A DNA stretch of 64,000 bases from Caulobacter sp. 602-1 (GTDB lineage: Bacteria > Pseudomonadota > Alphaproteobacteria > Caulobacterales > Caulobacteraceae), in assembly GCF_003931565.1 (NCBI RefSeq), contig NZ_RRYI01000006.1, positions 293,604 to 357,603 of the forward strand. Direction: 5' to 3'. Below the pieces are notes generated by a model. The model had not been told where the DNA came from. It saw only the letters and a program-made list of their open reading frames with translations, and made no database searches. Position numbers and translations under genes: made by a program. Below are positions 13,477 to 22,763 of the stretch, piece by piece (the first letter of the stretch is position 1; each line of letters begins with the position of its first letter).

Positions 13477-13511
13477 GACCAACCTCCGCTAGACGACCGT
13501 CGTCATACGAC

Positions 13512-13601
13512 TCAGGCCACCAGATTGGCGACCGTGCACATCATCCAGACGAAGCTGGCGACCGACACAAGGGCCAAAGACTCACGCGCGATACGGATCA
13601 T
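13512..13601 (-). CDS. sidA: SOS-induced cell division inhibitor SidA (29 residues)
   Basis: A 29-codon ORF reading [10 protein letters not shown] at the start and CTVANLVA at the end: a short basic N-terminus and one hydrophobic helix. GGAGG lies 5 nt before the ATG. Its size, membrane-peptide character, place next to dnaE and SOS control match SidA, the 29-residue inner-membrane inhibitor of Caulobacter that binds FtsW/FtsN and delays division after DNA damage. The gene is too short for most gene callers. Identity rests on recognition of these features, not on an alignment. Confidence 0.85.
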   Translation of the reverse strand: MIRIARESLALVSVASFVWMMCTVANLVA

Positions 13602-13629
13602 AGGAGCCTCCACAGATTTCTTGTTTTGT

Positions 13630-13665
13630 TCCATATTCCGCTTTTGTTCTGTTCACAAGATGTTC
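13630..13665 (-). promoter_or_regulatory. sidA promoter overlapped by LexA (SOS) box
   Basis: On the minus strand TTGTGA (13653-13658), a 17-nt spacer and TATGGA (13630-13635) make a good promoter. The alphaproteobacterial SOS box GTTC-N7-GTTC is exact at 13651-13665 (read on the plus strand) and covers the -35 element, so LexA binding would block polymerase. Extra GTTC units at 13628, 13646 and 13671 flank it. The remainder up to lolD (13666-13877) holds only a short CCCGGC/GCCGGG hairpin (13714-13731). Confidence 0.8.
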
Positions 13666-13877
13666 CGGACGTTCCACCGCATTTTCCGGAGCCGCGTCAC
13701 GCTAAGCCGCAGCCCCGGCGTCACAGCCGGGCGATCACGATGTCGAAATCCAAAGCGAACCGACGCGCGGGCACTCGGCGCTCTAGCGGCGGCGGCCCAA
13801 CGCTAGCGCCACATAGGCCAGCGACAAAACGGGGTTGTTCGCGGCGATGAAGCGAACCTTACTCGGATCCCGCCCGA

Positions 13878-14556
<679 letters not shown>

Positions 14557-14564
<8 letters not shown>

Positions 14565-15837
14565 AGCGAAGCGCCTCCACCGGATCGAGACGCGAGGCGC
14601 GCATGGCCGGCGGCAGGGTCGCCAGGATGCTCATCAGGGCCGAGAGCGCGACGATGCCGCCGACCTCGGTCCAGTCGATCTTCGCGGGAATATGCGAGAG
14701 CATGTAGACGTCGGCGCTGAACACGGCCGTGCCCGTGACCCACTCCACGAAGGTCTGGATCGGGGTGATATACGCGCAGAACACCACGCCGAGCGCCAGG
14801 CCGCACAAGGTGCCGGCCACGCCGATCGAGGCGCCCGCCATGACGAAGATGCGCAGCACCGCGCCCTGGCTGGCGCCCATGGTGCGCAGGATGGCGATAT
14901 CCTTGCCCTTGTTCTTCACCAGCATGACGAGGCTGGAGATGATGTTCAGGGTGGCGATGGCGACGATGCAGAACAGGATCAGCCGCATCACCTTCCGCTC
15001 GACCTGCAGGGCGGTGAAGTAGCTGTGGTTCTTGTCCTGCCAGTCGGTCACCAGCGCGCCGGGGCCGGAGGCGACCTCGACATCGTGCTTATATTCCTTA
15101 GCCTTGTCGGGGTCGTCGACCTTGATCTCGACATAGTCCACGGATGTGTCACGACCGAAGAACAGCTGGGCCTGCTCCAGCGGCATATAGATGAAGGCTT
15201 CGTCGAACTGGCTCATGCCGACGCTGAACAGGCCGCCGACGATGTAGTTCTTCTCGCGGGTCGAGGTGCCAAACGCCGTGGCCGGCCCCGAGGGCGAGAT
15301 CAGGGTGATCGGATCGCCAGGCTGCACGCCCAGGGTCTGGGCCATCCGGTCGCCGATCAGGACAATGTCGCCCCCGTACTCGCCCTGGCCGAAGCCTTCC
15401 AGCGAACCCTTCTTGATGTTGCTGGCGATCAGCGACATGTGGCGCAGGTCGTTGGGGGTGACACCGCGCACGATGGCACCGGTCACCTGGGTCGGGCCAA
15501 TGACCATGGCCTGGGCCTCGACCATCGGCGCGGCCTGGATGACGCCTGGAGCCGCCTTGATACGGCGGATGATGGTGTCGCGGTCCGGTCCGTTGATCAA
15601 AGGCGACTGGGCGTAGAGATGGCCGTTGAAGCCGACGATGCGGCCCAGCAGCTCAGCCCGGAAGCCGTTCATCACGCTCATCACGGTGATGAGGGCGAAG
15701 ACCGCCAGCATCACCGCGCAGAACGAAATGACCGCGATCAGCGCCACGCCGCCGTTCTTGCGCTTGGCGAACAGATACCGGCGAGCGACGGAGCGCTCCC
15801 AGCGGCTGAAGGGACCGGCGGCGCGGACGTCTGGCAT
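14557..15837 (-). CDS. lolC: Lipoprotein-releasing ABC transporter permease LolC/E
   Basis: 426 residues from the ATG at 15837, which shares its A with the proS stop (TGATG). Layout: short cytoplasmic N-terminus ([20 protein letters not shown]), first membrane helix, large periplasmic MacB-like domain (about residues 55-270), then three C-terminal helices and the FtsX-like end ending [13 protein letters not shown]. Only one permease gene is linked here, so the transporter may be a LolC/E hybrid homodimer (LolF type) rather than a LolC-LolE heterodimer. Confidence 0.92.
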
Positions 15838-17165
15838 CAGGCGGTCTTGCTCTCGGTCAGGCCTTCGAGGACCGAATCCAGCGAGGCGGTGTGACGTTCG
15901 CCAGTCTTGCGATTCTTGATCTCGACCACGCCCTCGGCGATGCCCTTGGGACCGACGACCAGCTGCCACGGCAGGCCGATCAGGTCCATGGTGGCGAACT
16001 TGGCGCCGCCGCGGGCGTCGGTGTCGTCGTAGAGGACGTCCTTGCCAGCCGCCTTGAGCGCGGCATAGGCCGTCTCGCAGGCCGCGTCGCAGGCCGCGTC
16101 GCCCTGGCGCATGTTGACGATGCCGACGTGGAACGGCGCGACGCTTTCCGGCCAGATGATGCCGGCCTCGTCGTGGCTGGCCTCGATGATCGCGCCCAGC
16201 AGGCGCGAGACGCCGACGCCATAGCTGCCCATCTGCACGGGCACGTCCTTGCCGTCCGGACCGGTGACCACGGCCTTCATCGGCTCGGAATACTTCGTCC
16301 CGAACGAGAAGATGTGACCGACTTCGATGCCGCGCGCCGACAGGCGGTCACCCTCGGGCAGCGCGTTGAAGGCGGCCTCGTCGTGCATTTCCTCGGTCGC
16401 GGCATAGAGCGCCGTGCGCTTGTTCACCAGCGGCTGCAGGTCGCCATACCAGTCGACGTCCGGACCGGGGGCCGGCATCTCGACCAGATCCTTGTGGCAG
16501 AAGACGGCGCTTTCGCCGGTTTCGGCCAGGACGATGAACTCGTGGCTGAGGTCGCCGCCGATCGGGCCTGTGTCAGCGCGCATCGGCACCGCCTTCAGGC
16601 CCATGCGCCCAAACAGGTTCAGGTAGGCCACGAACATGCGGTTGTAGGCCTTGCGCGCGCCCTCGGCGTCGAGGTCGAAGCTGTAGGCGTCCTTCATCAG
16701 GAACTCGCGGCCACGCATCACGCCGAAGCGCGGGCGGGTCTCGTCGCGGAACTTCCACTGCACATGGTAGAGATTCTTGGGCAGGTCACGGTAGCTGCGC
16801 ACCGAGCCGCGGAAGATCTCGGTGATCATTTCCTCGTTGGTGGGTCCGTACAGCAGCTCGCGCTCGTGGCGGTCGGTGATGCGCAGCATCTCCGGACCAT
16901 AGGCGTCATAGCGGCCCGACTCGCGCCACAGGTCCGCCAGCTGAAGCGTCGGCATCAGCAACTCGATGGCGCCGGCGCGATCCATTTCCTCGCGGACGAT
17001 CTGCTCGATCTTCTTCAGCACGCGCAAGCCCAGTGGCAGCCAGGCATAGATGCCCGCCGCTTCCTGGCGGATCATGCCAGCGCGAAGCATCAGCTGGTGC
17101 GAGACGATCTGGGCGTCGGACGGTGCTTCCTTCAGCACCGGCAGGAAATAGCGCGACAAGCGCAT
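15837..17165 (-). CDS. proS: Prolyl-tRNA synthetase, short alphaproteobacterial type
   Basis: Class II aminoacyl-tRNA synthetase. 442 residues against about 570 for the E. coli enzyme: the editing insertion between motifs 2 and 3 is missing, as in the alphaproteobacterial type. Motif 2 is in [20 protein letters not shown], motif 3 in [14 protein letters not shown]. The C-terminal anticodon-binding domain ends with the [15 protein letters not shown] stretch. Mischarged alanyl-tRNA-Pro would need a separate trans-editing protein; none is in this window. It heads the proS-lolC-lolD unit. Confidence 0.96.
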   Translation of the reverse strand: MRLSRYFLPVLKEAPSDAQIVSHQLMLRAGMIRQEAAGIYAWLPLGLRVLKKIEQIVREEMDRAGAIELLMPTLQLADLWRESGRYDAYGPEMLRITDRHERELLYGPTNEEMITEIFRGSVRSYRDLPKNLYHVQWKFRDETRPRFGVMRGREFLMKDAYSFDLDAEGARKAYNRMFVAYLNLFGRMGLKAVPMRADTGPIGGDLSHEFIVLAETGESAVFCHKDLVEMPAPGPDVDWYGDLQPLVNKRTALYAATEEMHDEAAFNALPEGDRLSARGIEVGHIFSFGTKYSEPMKAVVTGPDGKDVPVQMGSYGVGVSRLLGAIIEASHDEAGIIWPESVAPFHVGIVNMRQGDAACDAACETAYAALKAAGKDVLYDDTDARGGAKFATMDLIGLPWQLVVGPKGIAEGVVEIKNRKTGERHTASLDSVLEGLTESKTA

Positions 17166-17199
17166 GCGCGTGGAAACTCCGGGGAATTCAAGGAGGCCT

Positions 17200-17229
17200 G
17201 AGATAGCCTCTCGTCCGACAGCTTGGCAA
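17200..17229 (-). promoter_or_regulatory. Predicted proS promoter
   Basis: Minus strand TTGCCA (17224-17229), 18-nt spacer, TATCTC (17200-17205), about 35 nt before the proS start. A large hairpin (17237-17283) lies immediately upstream of the -35. Confidence 0.4.
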
Positions 17230-17236
17230 CGCGGTA

Positions 17237-17283
17237 GAGCCCGCCCAGTTCAGATCTTTGATCTGAACTGGGCTGGTGGGCTC
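17237..17283. repeat. Strong hairpin/cruciform upstream of proS promoter
   Basis: Perfect 14-bp inverted repeat GCCCAGTTCAGATC/GATCTGAACTGGGC with a TTT loop (17243-17273), extended by outer arms GAGCCC (17237-17242) and GGGCTC (17278-17283) with a 4-nt bulge. No T run. It lies between the operon terminator at 17385 and the proS promoter, so it is not needed as a terminator; an operator or small-RNA fold is possible. Confidence 0.8.
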
Positions 17284-17375
17284 GTCCCTCCAAGAAATCG
17301 ACGCGCGACAACCGCAGAAACCGGCATCCACTTTCTGCTGTCGCGCTTCGGGCTAAAGTAAGGCTCCGCAGGCGA

Positions 17376-17410
17376 ATAAAAGAGAGGCCGCGCGGATCGC
17401 CGCGCGGCCT
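17376..17410 (-). terminator. Terminator of the birA...DUF1467 gene string
   Basis: Perfect 11-bp stem AGGCCGCGCGG/CCGCGCGGCCT with a 4-nt loop (17385-17410). On the minus strand it is followed by CTCTTTTATT. It stops transcription coming from the DUF1467 gene before proS. Confidence 0.8.
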
Positions 17411-17475
17411 TTCAAGTCATCGTCGGGGAAGACGCCACAGAGCGAGACCGGCAAGGCCGATCTCCTGAAGTCACC

Positions 17476-17574
17476 TTACCAACCAAACATCTGTTGGGGC
17501 ACGACCATGCGACGGAAGCGCTCACAATGAGAGCGTTCGCCCAAGGCTTGGGCGTTCGAGGGCAGATTGCTCAC
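17476..17574 (-). CDS. Possible 32-residue ORF ending MVVPQQMFGW
   Basis: An open frame starting at a GTG (17574) and ending with a TAA at 17476 would give a Cys/Arg-containing peptide whose last ten residues are MVVPQQMFGW. The frame is also open back into the DUF1467 region. It lies between DUF1467 and a terminator 65 nt downstream. The region also contains a 21-nt near-duplicate (17538-17558 and 17579-17599) with a CGCCCAAG/CTTGGGCG palindrome. No clear ribosome site, so coding is uncertain; it could be a structured RNA instead. Confidence 0.3.
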   Translation of the reverse strand: MSNLPSNAQALGERSHCERFRRMVVPQQMFGW

Positions 17575-17599
17575 CTCACGCCCAAGGCTTGTGCATTCG
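17538..17599. repeat. 21-nt direct repeat with internal palindrome
   Basis: Two copies of CGCCCAAGGCTTGNGCNTTCG, at 17538-17558 and 17579-17599, differ at two positions. The first contains the perfect palindrome CGCCCAAG-G-CTTGGGCG. Further small hairpins flank them (CGCTC/GAGCG, GTGC/GCAC, CCAAC/GTTGG). Confidence 0.75.
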
Positions 17600-17615
17600 C
17601 ACGTCAGCCTCGGCC

Positions 17616-17876
17616 CTACTTCCAGTCGGGCAGGTCCGGCAAGGTGATCAGGTTGAAGTGAATGGTGAGGAAGAACAGCACGAAGATGACGGCCGAGACC
17701 CAGGTCGTGGTGATGAACTTGCGCTTCAGGTTCGGATTGATCGGCGCGCCCGGATCGCCGCCGCCCGGCGGCTTGACGCCAGCCTCGTGGTAGCTGCGCG
17801 AGCCCAGCGGCAGAACGGCGAACAGCACGGTCCACCAGATGGTCAGGTAGATCGCGAACCAGGTGATCGGGCTCAT
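17616..17876 (-). CDS. DUF1467 family small membrane protein
   Basis: 86 residues with two hydrophobic helices (about 4-26 and 57-78) joined by a loop containing GSRSYHEAG and KPPGGGDPGAP. This pattern is the DUF1467 family, widespread in alphaproteobacteria and of unknown function. It starts 1 nt after the methylmalonyl-CoA epimerase stop, and the same pairing is common in the class; no functional link is established. Confidence 0.85.
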   Translation of the reverse strand: MSPITWFAIYLTIWWTVLFAVLPLGSRSYHEAGVKPPGGGDPGAPINPNLKRKFITTTWVSAVIFVLFFLTIHFNLITLPDLPDWK

Positions 17877-17877
17877 A

Positions 17878-18294
17878 TCAGTGAGCGTCCTTCGGGCTTT
17901 CCATGAGTTCGACCAGCAGGCCGCCCATGTCCTTGGGGTGGACGAAGATGATCAGCGTGCCGTGGGCGCCGATGCGGGGCTCGCCCAGCACGGTCGCGCC
18001 CTTGGCCACCAGATCGTCGCGCGCGTCGTAGATGTTCTCGACCTCGAAGCAGATGTGGTGTTGGCCGCCCTTGGGATTCTTGGCCAGGAAGCCATGGATC
18101 GGCGAGTTCTCGCCATAGGGCTCGATCAGTTCGATCTGGCTGTTGGGCAGGTTGACGAAGCAGACCCAGACCCCCTGCTCCGGCATCGCCCACTTCTCGG
18201 TCACCGAGGTCGCGCCCAGGAGGTCGCGGTACATCTTCACCGAGTCGTCGATCGAGGGCGTCGCGACGCCGACGTGGTTCAGCTTTCCGATCAT
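17878..18294 (-). CDS. mce: Methylmalonyl-CoA epimerase
   Basis: Interconverts (S)- and (R)-methylmalonyl-CoA in propionate breakdown; VOC/glyoxalase-fold metalloenzyme. 138 residues from the ATG at 18294 (MIGKLNHVGVATPS), chosen because AGGAG lies 7 nt upstream; ATGs at 18300 and 18324 are also in frame. Metal ligands are His in LNHVGVAT, His in GGQHHICFEV and Glu in LLVELME. The mutase is not in this window. Confidence 0.9.
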   Translation of the reverse strand: MIGKLNHVGVATPSIDDSVKMYRDLLGATSVTEKWAMPEQGVWVCFVNLPNSQIELIEPYGENSPIHGFLAKNPKGGQHHICFEVENIYDARDDLVAKGATVLGEPRIGAHGTLIIFVHPKDMGGLLVELMESPKDAH

Positions 18295-18304
18295 GGTCAT
18301 TCTC

Positions 18305-19549
18305 CTAGCCGCCGAAGGTACCAATCGGATCGCTGAAAGCCGAGTGCAGATCGTTCAATTGGCTGATGGGCATATAGAAGCTGCAGCCCTTGCAGGGCTC
18401 GGGGACACCGCAGCCCTGCCAGTCCCAGAGCGCCTTGACCCTCTCGGAGCCCAGCAGTTCGGCCAAGCTGGCCTCGCGAATATCGCCCAGCATCAGGGCG
18501 GTCTTGCCATCGAAGTCGGCGCAGCCGCAGAACGACACCTTGCCGCTCGACAGCACCTGCAGGCTGATCAGCGGCAGGGCGCACTGCTCGGTGTTGCGCT
18601 GCGGCGGCATCCACTCGGCGTCCAGCGGTAACGGCTTGGACGTGTCGAACACCGTCCAGTTGGCGTAGGTCCGCGTGCCCGGCAGCGACAGCTGGTTGGC
18701 TTCGACGCCGGCGCGCTGGGCGACATCGGCCAGCCAGGCGTCGATCTCGTCGGCCGTTCGCTCGCGCAGATGCCGCGCCCCAAGCCCCACCTTGGCGACG
18801 CCGAAGATGCGGATCAGCCGGCCCAGCGAGTCCATGAACTGGTCGTACTGGTCCTTGCGCGTCATCAGCGCGAACTCTTCGGCGTCCAGGCCGTAGACAG
18901 ACACGGTGATCCGGTCGAAATAGCCGGCCAGCTCGGCCAGTTCTTCGTCCGTATAGAGATAGGCCATGGTGGCGTTGGTGATCGCCGAGACGCGACTGAT
19001 CGCCGGCGTGGCGCGCAGCAGCTCCAGGCGGTCCAGAAGCTGCTTGTCCAACAGCACCTCGCCGACCATCGGCGTCAGGGTGACGGGACCGCCCCCGAGG
19101 GCCGCGTAATCGGCCACGACCTTGGCGAAGACCGCCATGTCCATGCCCTGCTTCTTGCGGGTCTGGATCGAGTACGGGCAGATCACGCAGTCGTTGTTGC
19201 AGATATTGACCGTCTCGATGCTGATCGCCAGCGGGCGAAAACGGCCCCGGTGGGTGAAGTACGAGATCCGCTCCGGGCGGTAGATAGCCGGGAACTTGGC
19301 GATCGGATGCCCCGAGACCCGCTCGCGATATTCCGGCGAGCCGACGATCTCGGCCTTGATGTCCTCGATCGTCGCGCCACGCTCCATCCAGGCCACACAG
19401 GCGGCCAGGGCGTCGGGATCCGGCTCGCGCTTGAGCAGCTCCCGATAGAGGTGGCGGACGATCTGGCCCGCGTAGCCGGTCTCGCCGGCGCCCGAGGTCG
19501 GCGAGGCCGACGTCTGGGGCTCGGCGGAACGGCTACGGCGGAAGATCAC
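18305..19549 (-). CDS. DUF4214-radical SAM-SPASM fusion protein
   Basis: 414 residues, GTG start overlapping the RNase J stop by 4 nt (GTGA). Residues about 26-78 (IVRHLYRELLKREPDPDAL...IVGSPEYR) look like a DUF4214 repeat, usually found in secreted or glycan-related proteins. From about 105 comes a radical SAM domain with the CNNDCVIC cluster (Cys117, 121, 124). The C-terminal part has cysteines at 323, 341, 343, 380, 386 and 389, as in SPASM/twitch auxiliary iron-sulfur sites. It should cleave S-adenosylmethionine to start radical chemistry; the substrate is unknown. No precursor peptide gene was seen beside it. Confidence 0.8.
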   Translation of the reverse strand: MIFRRSRSAEPQTSASPTSGAGETGYAGQIVRHLYRELLKREPDPDALAACVAWMERGATIEDIKAEIVGSPEYRERVSGHPIAKFPAIYRPERISYFTHRGRFRPLAISIETVNICNNDCVICPYSIQTRKKQGMDMAVFAKVVADYAALGGGPVTLTPMVGEVLLDKQLLDRLELLRATPAISRVSAITNATMAYLYTDEELAELAGYFDRITVSVYGLDAEEFALMTRKDQYDQFMDSLGRLIRIFGVAKVGLGARHLRERTADEIDAWLADVAQRAGVEANQLSLPGTRTYANWTVFDTSKPLPLDAEWMPPQRNTEQCALPLISLQVLSSGKVSFCGCADFDGKTALMLGDIREASLAELLGSERVKALWDWQGCGVPEPCKGCSFYMPISQLNDLHSAFSDPIGTFGG

Positions 19550-21225
19550 AGGCGCAGGACCGTGGTTTCCACGACCGGCTTGCGTTCCCAGATGCGGAAC
19601 GCGGCCTTCTTCACGGCGCGGGAGATGGCGCTTTCGATCGCTTCGTCCAGCTCGCGGGTGTCGCCCGTCAGCTTCTTGTAGGCGGTCTCGGCTTCCTCGG
19701 CGAGATCGTCCAGCGCGTCGTCGAGGCTGTACTCCTCGTCGCCGGTCAGGCCGATGCCGCGGACCTGCGGGCCCGAGACGATCTTGTTGCGGCCGTCCAG
19801 CACGATCGACACGGCCAGCATGCCGTTGAACGCCGCGTGACGCCGCTCGCGCAGGGCGTCGCCGTTCTCGGGCGTGACGACGCCGCCGTCGACATAGAGG
19901 CGCCCGGCCGGCACCTCGTCGATGATCTCCGGATGGCCCGGCGCCAGGCGCACCATGTCGCCGTTACGCGGCGAGATGGCGTGCGGAACCTGAAGGTCCT
20001 TGGCGAAGGCGGCATGCTCGATCAGGTGACGGCGCTCGCCGTGGGTCGGCACCGCGATCGTGGGACGCACCCACGCATACATCTGGCGCAGCTCTTCGCG
20101 GCACGGGTGACCCGAGACGTGGATGCCGGGCGTGTCGCGCTCGGTGTGCAGACGCACGCCGCGGTCGGCCAGCTTGTTCTGCAGGTTGCGGATCGGGATC
20201 TCGTTGCCCGGGATGACCCGCGACGAGAAGATCACGTGGTCGCCCTGCCCCAGCTTGACGTGCGGGTGGCTGCCGTCGGCGATGCGCGACAGCGCCGCGC
20301 GGGCCTCGCCTTGGCTGCCCGTGCAGAGGAACAGCACCTCGCTCTCGGGCAGGTGCTTGGCCTGGTCGTCGTTGATGAAGGGCTCGAGGCCCTGCAGCAG
20401 ACCCACCGAGCGGGCGGCGGCGGCCATGCGGTGCATCGACCGGCCGGCCAGGCTGACCTTGCGGCCGCAGGCCTGGGCGGCGCGGATCACGGTGTCCATG
20501 CGCGCCACGTTCGAGGCGAAGCAAGCCACGGCGATCTTGCCAGACAGACTCTTGATCAGGTTGCCCAGCGCCACACGGACACCCGCTTCCGAACCCGCCT
20601 CGCCCTCGACGAAGACGTTGGTGCTGTCGCAGACCATGGCCAGCACGCCTTCGTCGCCCAGGCGGCGCAGGGCGGCGTCATCGGTCGGCGCGCCCAACTG
20701 GGGCTCGGGATCGATCTTCCAGTCGCCAGTGTGCAGGATCGTGCCCAGCGGCGTCTTGATCGCCAGGCCGTTCGGCTCGGGGATCGAGTGCGTCAGGGTG
20801 ATCAGCTCAAGGTCAAACGGACCCAGCTTGAAGCGGCCGCCCAGCGGCACCTCGGTGATCGGCACGTCATCCAGGATGCCCGCGTCCCGCAGCTTCTCGC
20901 GCAGCAGGAAGGCGGTGAACGGCGTGGCGTAGACCGGCGCCTTCAGGCGCGGCCACAGCCAGTGCACCGCGCCCAGGTGGTCTTCGTGGGCGTGGGTCAG
21001 GACGATGCCGATGATGTCCTTGGCATAGGGCTCGATATAGGACGGATCGGGCAGGATGATCTCGACGCCAGGCGTCGTCTGGTCGCCGAAGGTCACGCCC
21101 AGGTCGACGACGATCCACTTGCGATCGTGCGCCGGGCCGAAGCCGTACAGGTTGAAGTTCATGCCGATCTCGTTCGACCCGCCTAGCGGCAGGAAGACGA
21201 GCTCGTCGCTCTTGGATTTTTTCAT
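19546..21225 (-). CDS. rnj: Ribonuclease J
   Basis: Metallo-beta-lactamase/beta-CASP nuclease with 5'-3' exonuclease and endonuclease activity on RNA. 559 residues. FLPLGGSNEIGMN opens the protein, THAHEDHLGA carries zinc ligands His78, His80, Asp82 and His83, then CDSTNVFVEGEAGSE, and the beta-CASP motif VSGHPCREELRQMYAWVRP. The C-terminal domain has the usual REVQ-type end missing a clear extension. The stop overlaps the radical SAM gene; the start abuts coaX by 1 nt. Confidence 0.95.
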   Translation of the reverse strand: MKKSKSDELVFLPLGGSNEIGMNFNLYGFGPAHDRKWIVVDLGVTFGDQTTPGVEIILPDPSYIEPYAKDIIGIVLTHAHEDHLGAVHWLWPRLKAPVYATPFTAFLLREKLRDAGILDDVPITEVPLGGRFKLGPFDLELITLTHSIPEPNGLAIKTPLGTILHTGDWKIDPEPQLGAPTDDAALRRLGDEGVLAMVCDSTNVFVEGEAGSEAGVRVALGNLIKSLSGKIAVACFASNVARMDTVIRAAQACGRKVSLAGRSMHRMAAAARSVGLLQGLEPFINDDQAKHLPESEVLFLCTGSQGEARAALSRIADGSHPHVKLGQGDHVIFSSRVIPGNEIPIRNLQNKLADRGVRLHTERDTPGIHVSGHPCREELRQMYAWVRPTIAVPTHGERRHLIEHAAFAKDLQVPHAISPRNGDMVRLAPGHPEIIDEVPAGRLYVDGGVVTPENGDALRERRHAAFNGMLAVSIVLDGRNKIVSGPQVRGIGLTGDEEYSLDDALDDLAEEAETAYKKLTGDTRELDEAIESAISRAVKKAAFRIWERKPVVETTVLRL

Positions 21226-22007
21226 CAGGTCTCGGAAATGGTGTTTCGACGATAGATTTCGAGAAGACCCCGTATCGTCAGGTCGGGGTCGAAGTGGTCG
21301 ATGCTGTCGGTGGCGCCCTCGAACAACGAGGCGACGCCGCCGGTGGCGATAACGGTCATGGGCTCGCCGCGCTCGGCCTTGATGCGCGAGACGAGCCCTT
21401 CGATCAGAGAGATATACCCCCAGAAGACGCCCGATTGCATGGCCGACACCGTATCGGTGCCCACGATCCTGTTACCGGCCGGCCGCTGAATGGCGATCCG
21501 GGGCAGCTTGGCCGCCGCCTCGTGCAAGGCCTGCATCGAAAGATTGATGCCCGGCGAGATGATTCCGCCCTCGAACGCGCCGTCCGCGGCCACGATGTCG
21601 AAGGTGGTAGCCGTACCGCTGTCGATCACGATCAACGGGCCCGGATAGACCATGTGCGCGCCGATGGCGTTGACCAGACGGTCGGCGCCGGCCTCGGAGG
21701 GCTTCTCGATGCGGACATCGATGCCCAGCCGGGCGTTCTCACCGATCACCAGCGGCTCGACGTTGAGATAGCGCCGGGACAGGTTGCGCAGGTTGAAGAT
21801 CGACTGGGGCACGACGCTGGAGATGATCACCGCGTCGATGGCCCGGAAGCCGATGCCCTGCATCGACAGCAGCTGCGAGAGCCAGACCACGTACTCGTCG
21901 GCGGTGCGGGTGCTCTCGGTCGCCGCGCGCCACTGAGCTAACCACGACGCACCGTCGTGAATGGCGAACATGGTGTTGGTGTTGCCCTGTTCAATGGCGA
22001 GAAGCAT
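21225..22007 (-). CDS. coaX: Type III pantothenate kinase
   Basis: First step of coenzyme A synthesis. 260 residues from the ATG at 22007, which shares a base with the birA stop (TGATG); a GTG 3 nt upstream is an alternative. Acetate/sugar-kinase-fold motifs: [11 protein letters not shown] near the N-terminus, [11 protein letters not shown], and [11 protein letters not shown]. Next to birA, as in many bacteria. Confidence 0.94.
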   Translation of the reverse strand: MLLAIEQGNTNTMFAIHDGASWLAQWRAATESTRTADEYVVWLSQLLSMQGIGFRAIDAVIISSVVPQSIFNLRNLSRRYLNVEPLVIGENARLGIDVRIEKPSEAGADRLVNAIGAHMVYPGPLIVIDSGTATTFDIVAADGAFEGGIISPGINLSMQALHEAAAKLPRIAIQRPAGNRIVGTDTVSAMQSGVFWGYISLIEGLVSRIKAERGEPMTVIATGGVASLFEGATDSIDHFDPDLTIRGLLEIYRRNTISET

Positions 22008-22762
22008 CACGCGCCTCCGAAGAACACATCGCCGGCGGTGATCCGGCGGATCCTGCCGTCATCCAGACGAAGCCGCAGAGCCCCGTCGCCGTCCAGCCCC
22101 TCGGCGATCCCTTCGACCGTCTCGGTTCCCAAGCGCGCGACGCAAGGCTCGCCCAGGCCGTGGGCGCGGGCCGTCCAGGCGTCGGCGATCGCCGGAAAGC
22201 CCAGCGAGGTCCAGATACGGAACCAGCGCTCGAAGGCCTCGGCCAGGGCCTGGGCGGCCTCGGCGGCGCCCGGCGGCGGTACGTCACGATGGGTGGCGAT
22301 CGCGGTGGCGGGACGCTCGCTGTCGATCGGCTTGCGGGCGAGGTTGACCCCGACGCCGACGGCCAGCCACAGCCCGCCCTGGGGCGAGGCGCCGGACTCG
22401 ATCAGGATGCCGCTGACTTTCAGCCCGCCCAGCAGCGGGTCGTTGGGCCATTTCAGGCTGACCAGCGAGGCGGGCACATAGCAGGCCAGCATATCGGCCA
22501 CGGCCAGGGCGGCGACGAACGAGACTTGGGCGGCCTCGGCGGGCGGCTTGTCAGTGCGCAGCAGCAGGGTGGCGGCGAGGTTGCGCTCGCCCGTTTCCCA
22601 GGCCCGACCGCGACGCCCACGGCCGGCGGTCTGGCGGAGGCCGACCAGCCACACCGGGCCGACCTCACCCGCCTCGGCCCGGCGACGGGCTTCGGCGTTG
22701 GTGGAGTCAATCTCGTCGAGAACGACGATGGGTGGGACGACGACGGGCGAAACGCCCGTCAC
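22007..22762 (-). CDS. birA: Biotin--[acetyl-CoA-carboxylase] ligase
   Basis: Attaches biotin to carboxylase carrier domains. 251 residues from the GTG at 22762, just after the nuoN stop; an in-frame TTG at 22777 would add 5 residues. [11 protein letters not shown], the biotinyl-AMP loop [32 protein letters not shown] and VGVGVNL are present. No N-terminal DNA-binding domain, so it is a group I ligase without repressor function. It links nuo and coaX in one tight string. Confidence 0.93.
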   Translation of the reverse strand: MTGVSPVVVPPIVVLDEIDSTNAEARRRAEAGEVGPVWLVGLRQTAGRGRRGRAWETGERNLAATLLLRTDKPPAEAAQVSFVAALAVADMLACYVPASLVSLKWPNDPLLGGLKVSGILIESGASPQGGLWLAVGVGVNLARKPIDSERPATAIATHRDVPPPGAAEAAQALAEAFERWFRIWTSLGFPAIADAWTARAHGLGEPCVARLGTETVEGIAEGLDGDGALRLRLDDGRIRRITAGDVFFGGA

Positions 22763-22763
22763 G

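Noticed and set aside
13740..13850. 36-codon basic plus-strand frame upstream of lolD
   Set aside because: No ribosome site and Arg-rich composition of random GC-rich sequence.
17166..17410. T-box riboswitch before proS
   Set aside because: No specifier loop or T-box sequence seen; T-boxes are not expected in alphaproteobacteria.
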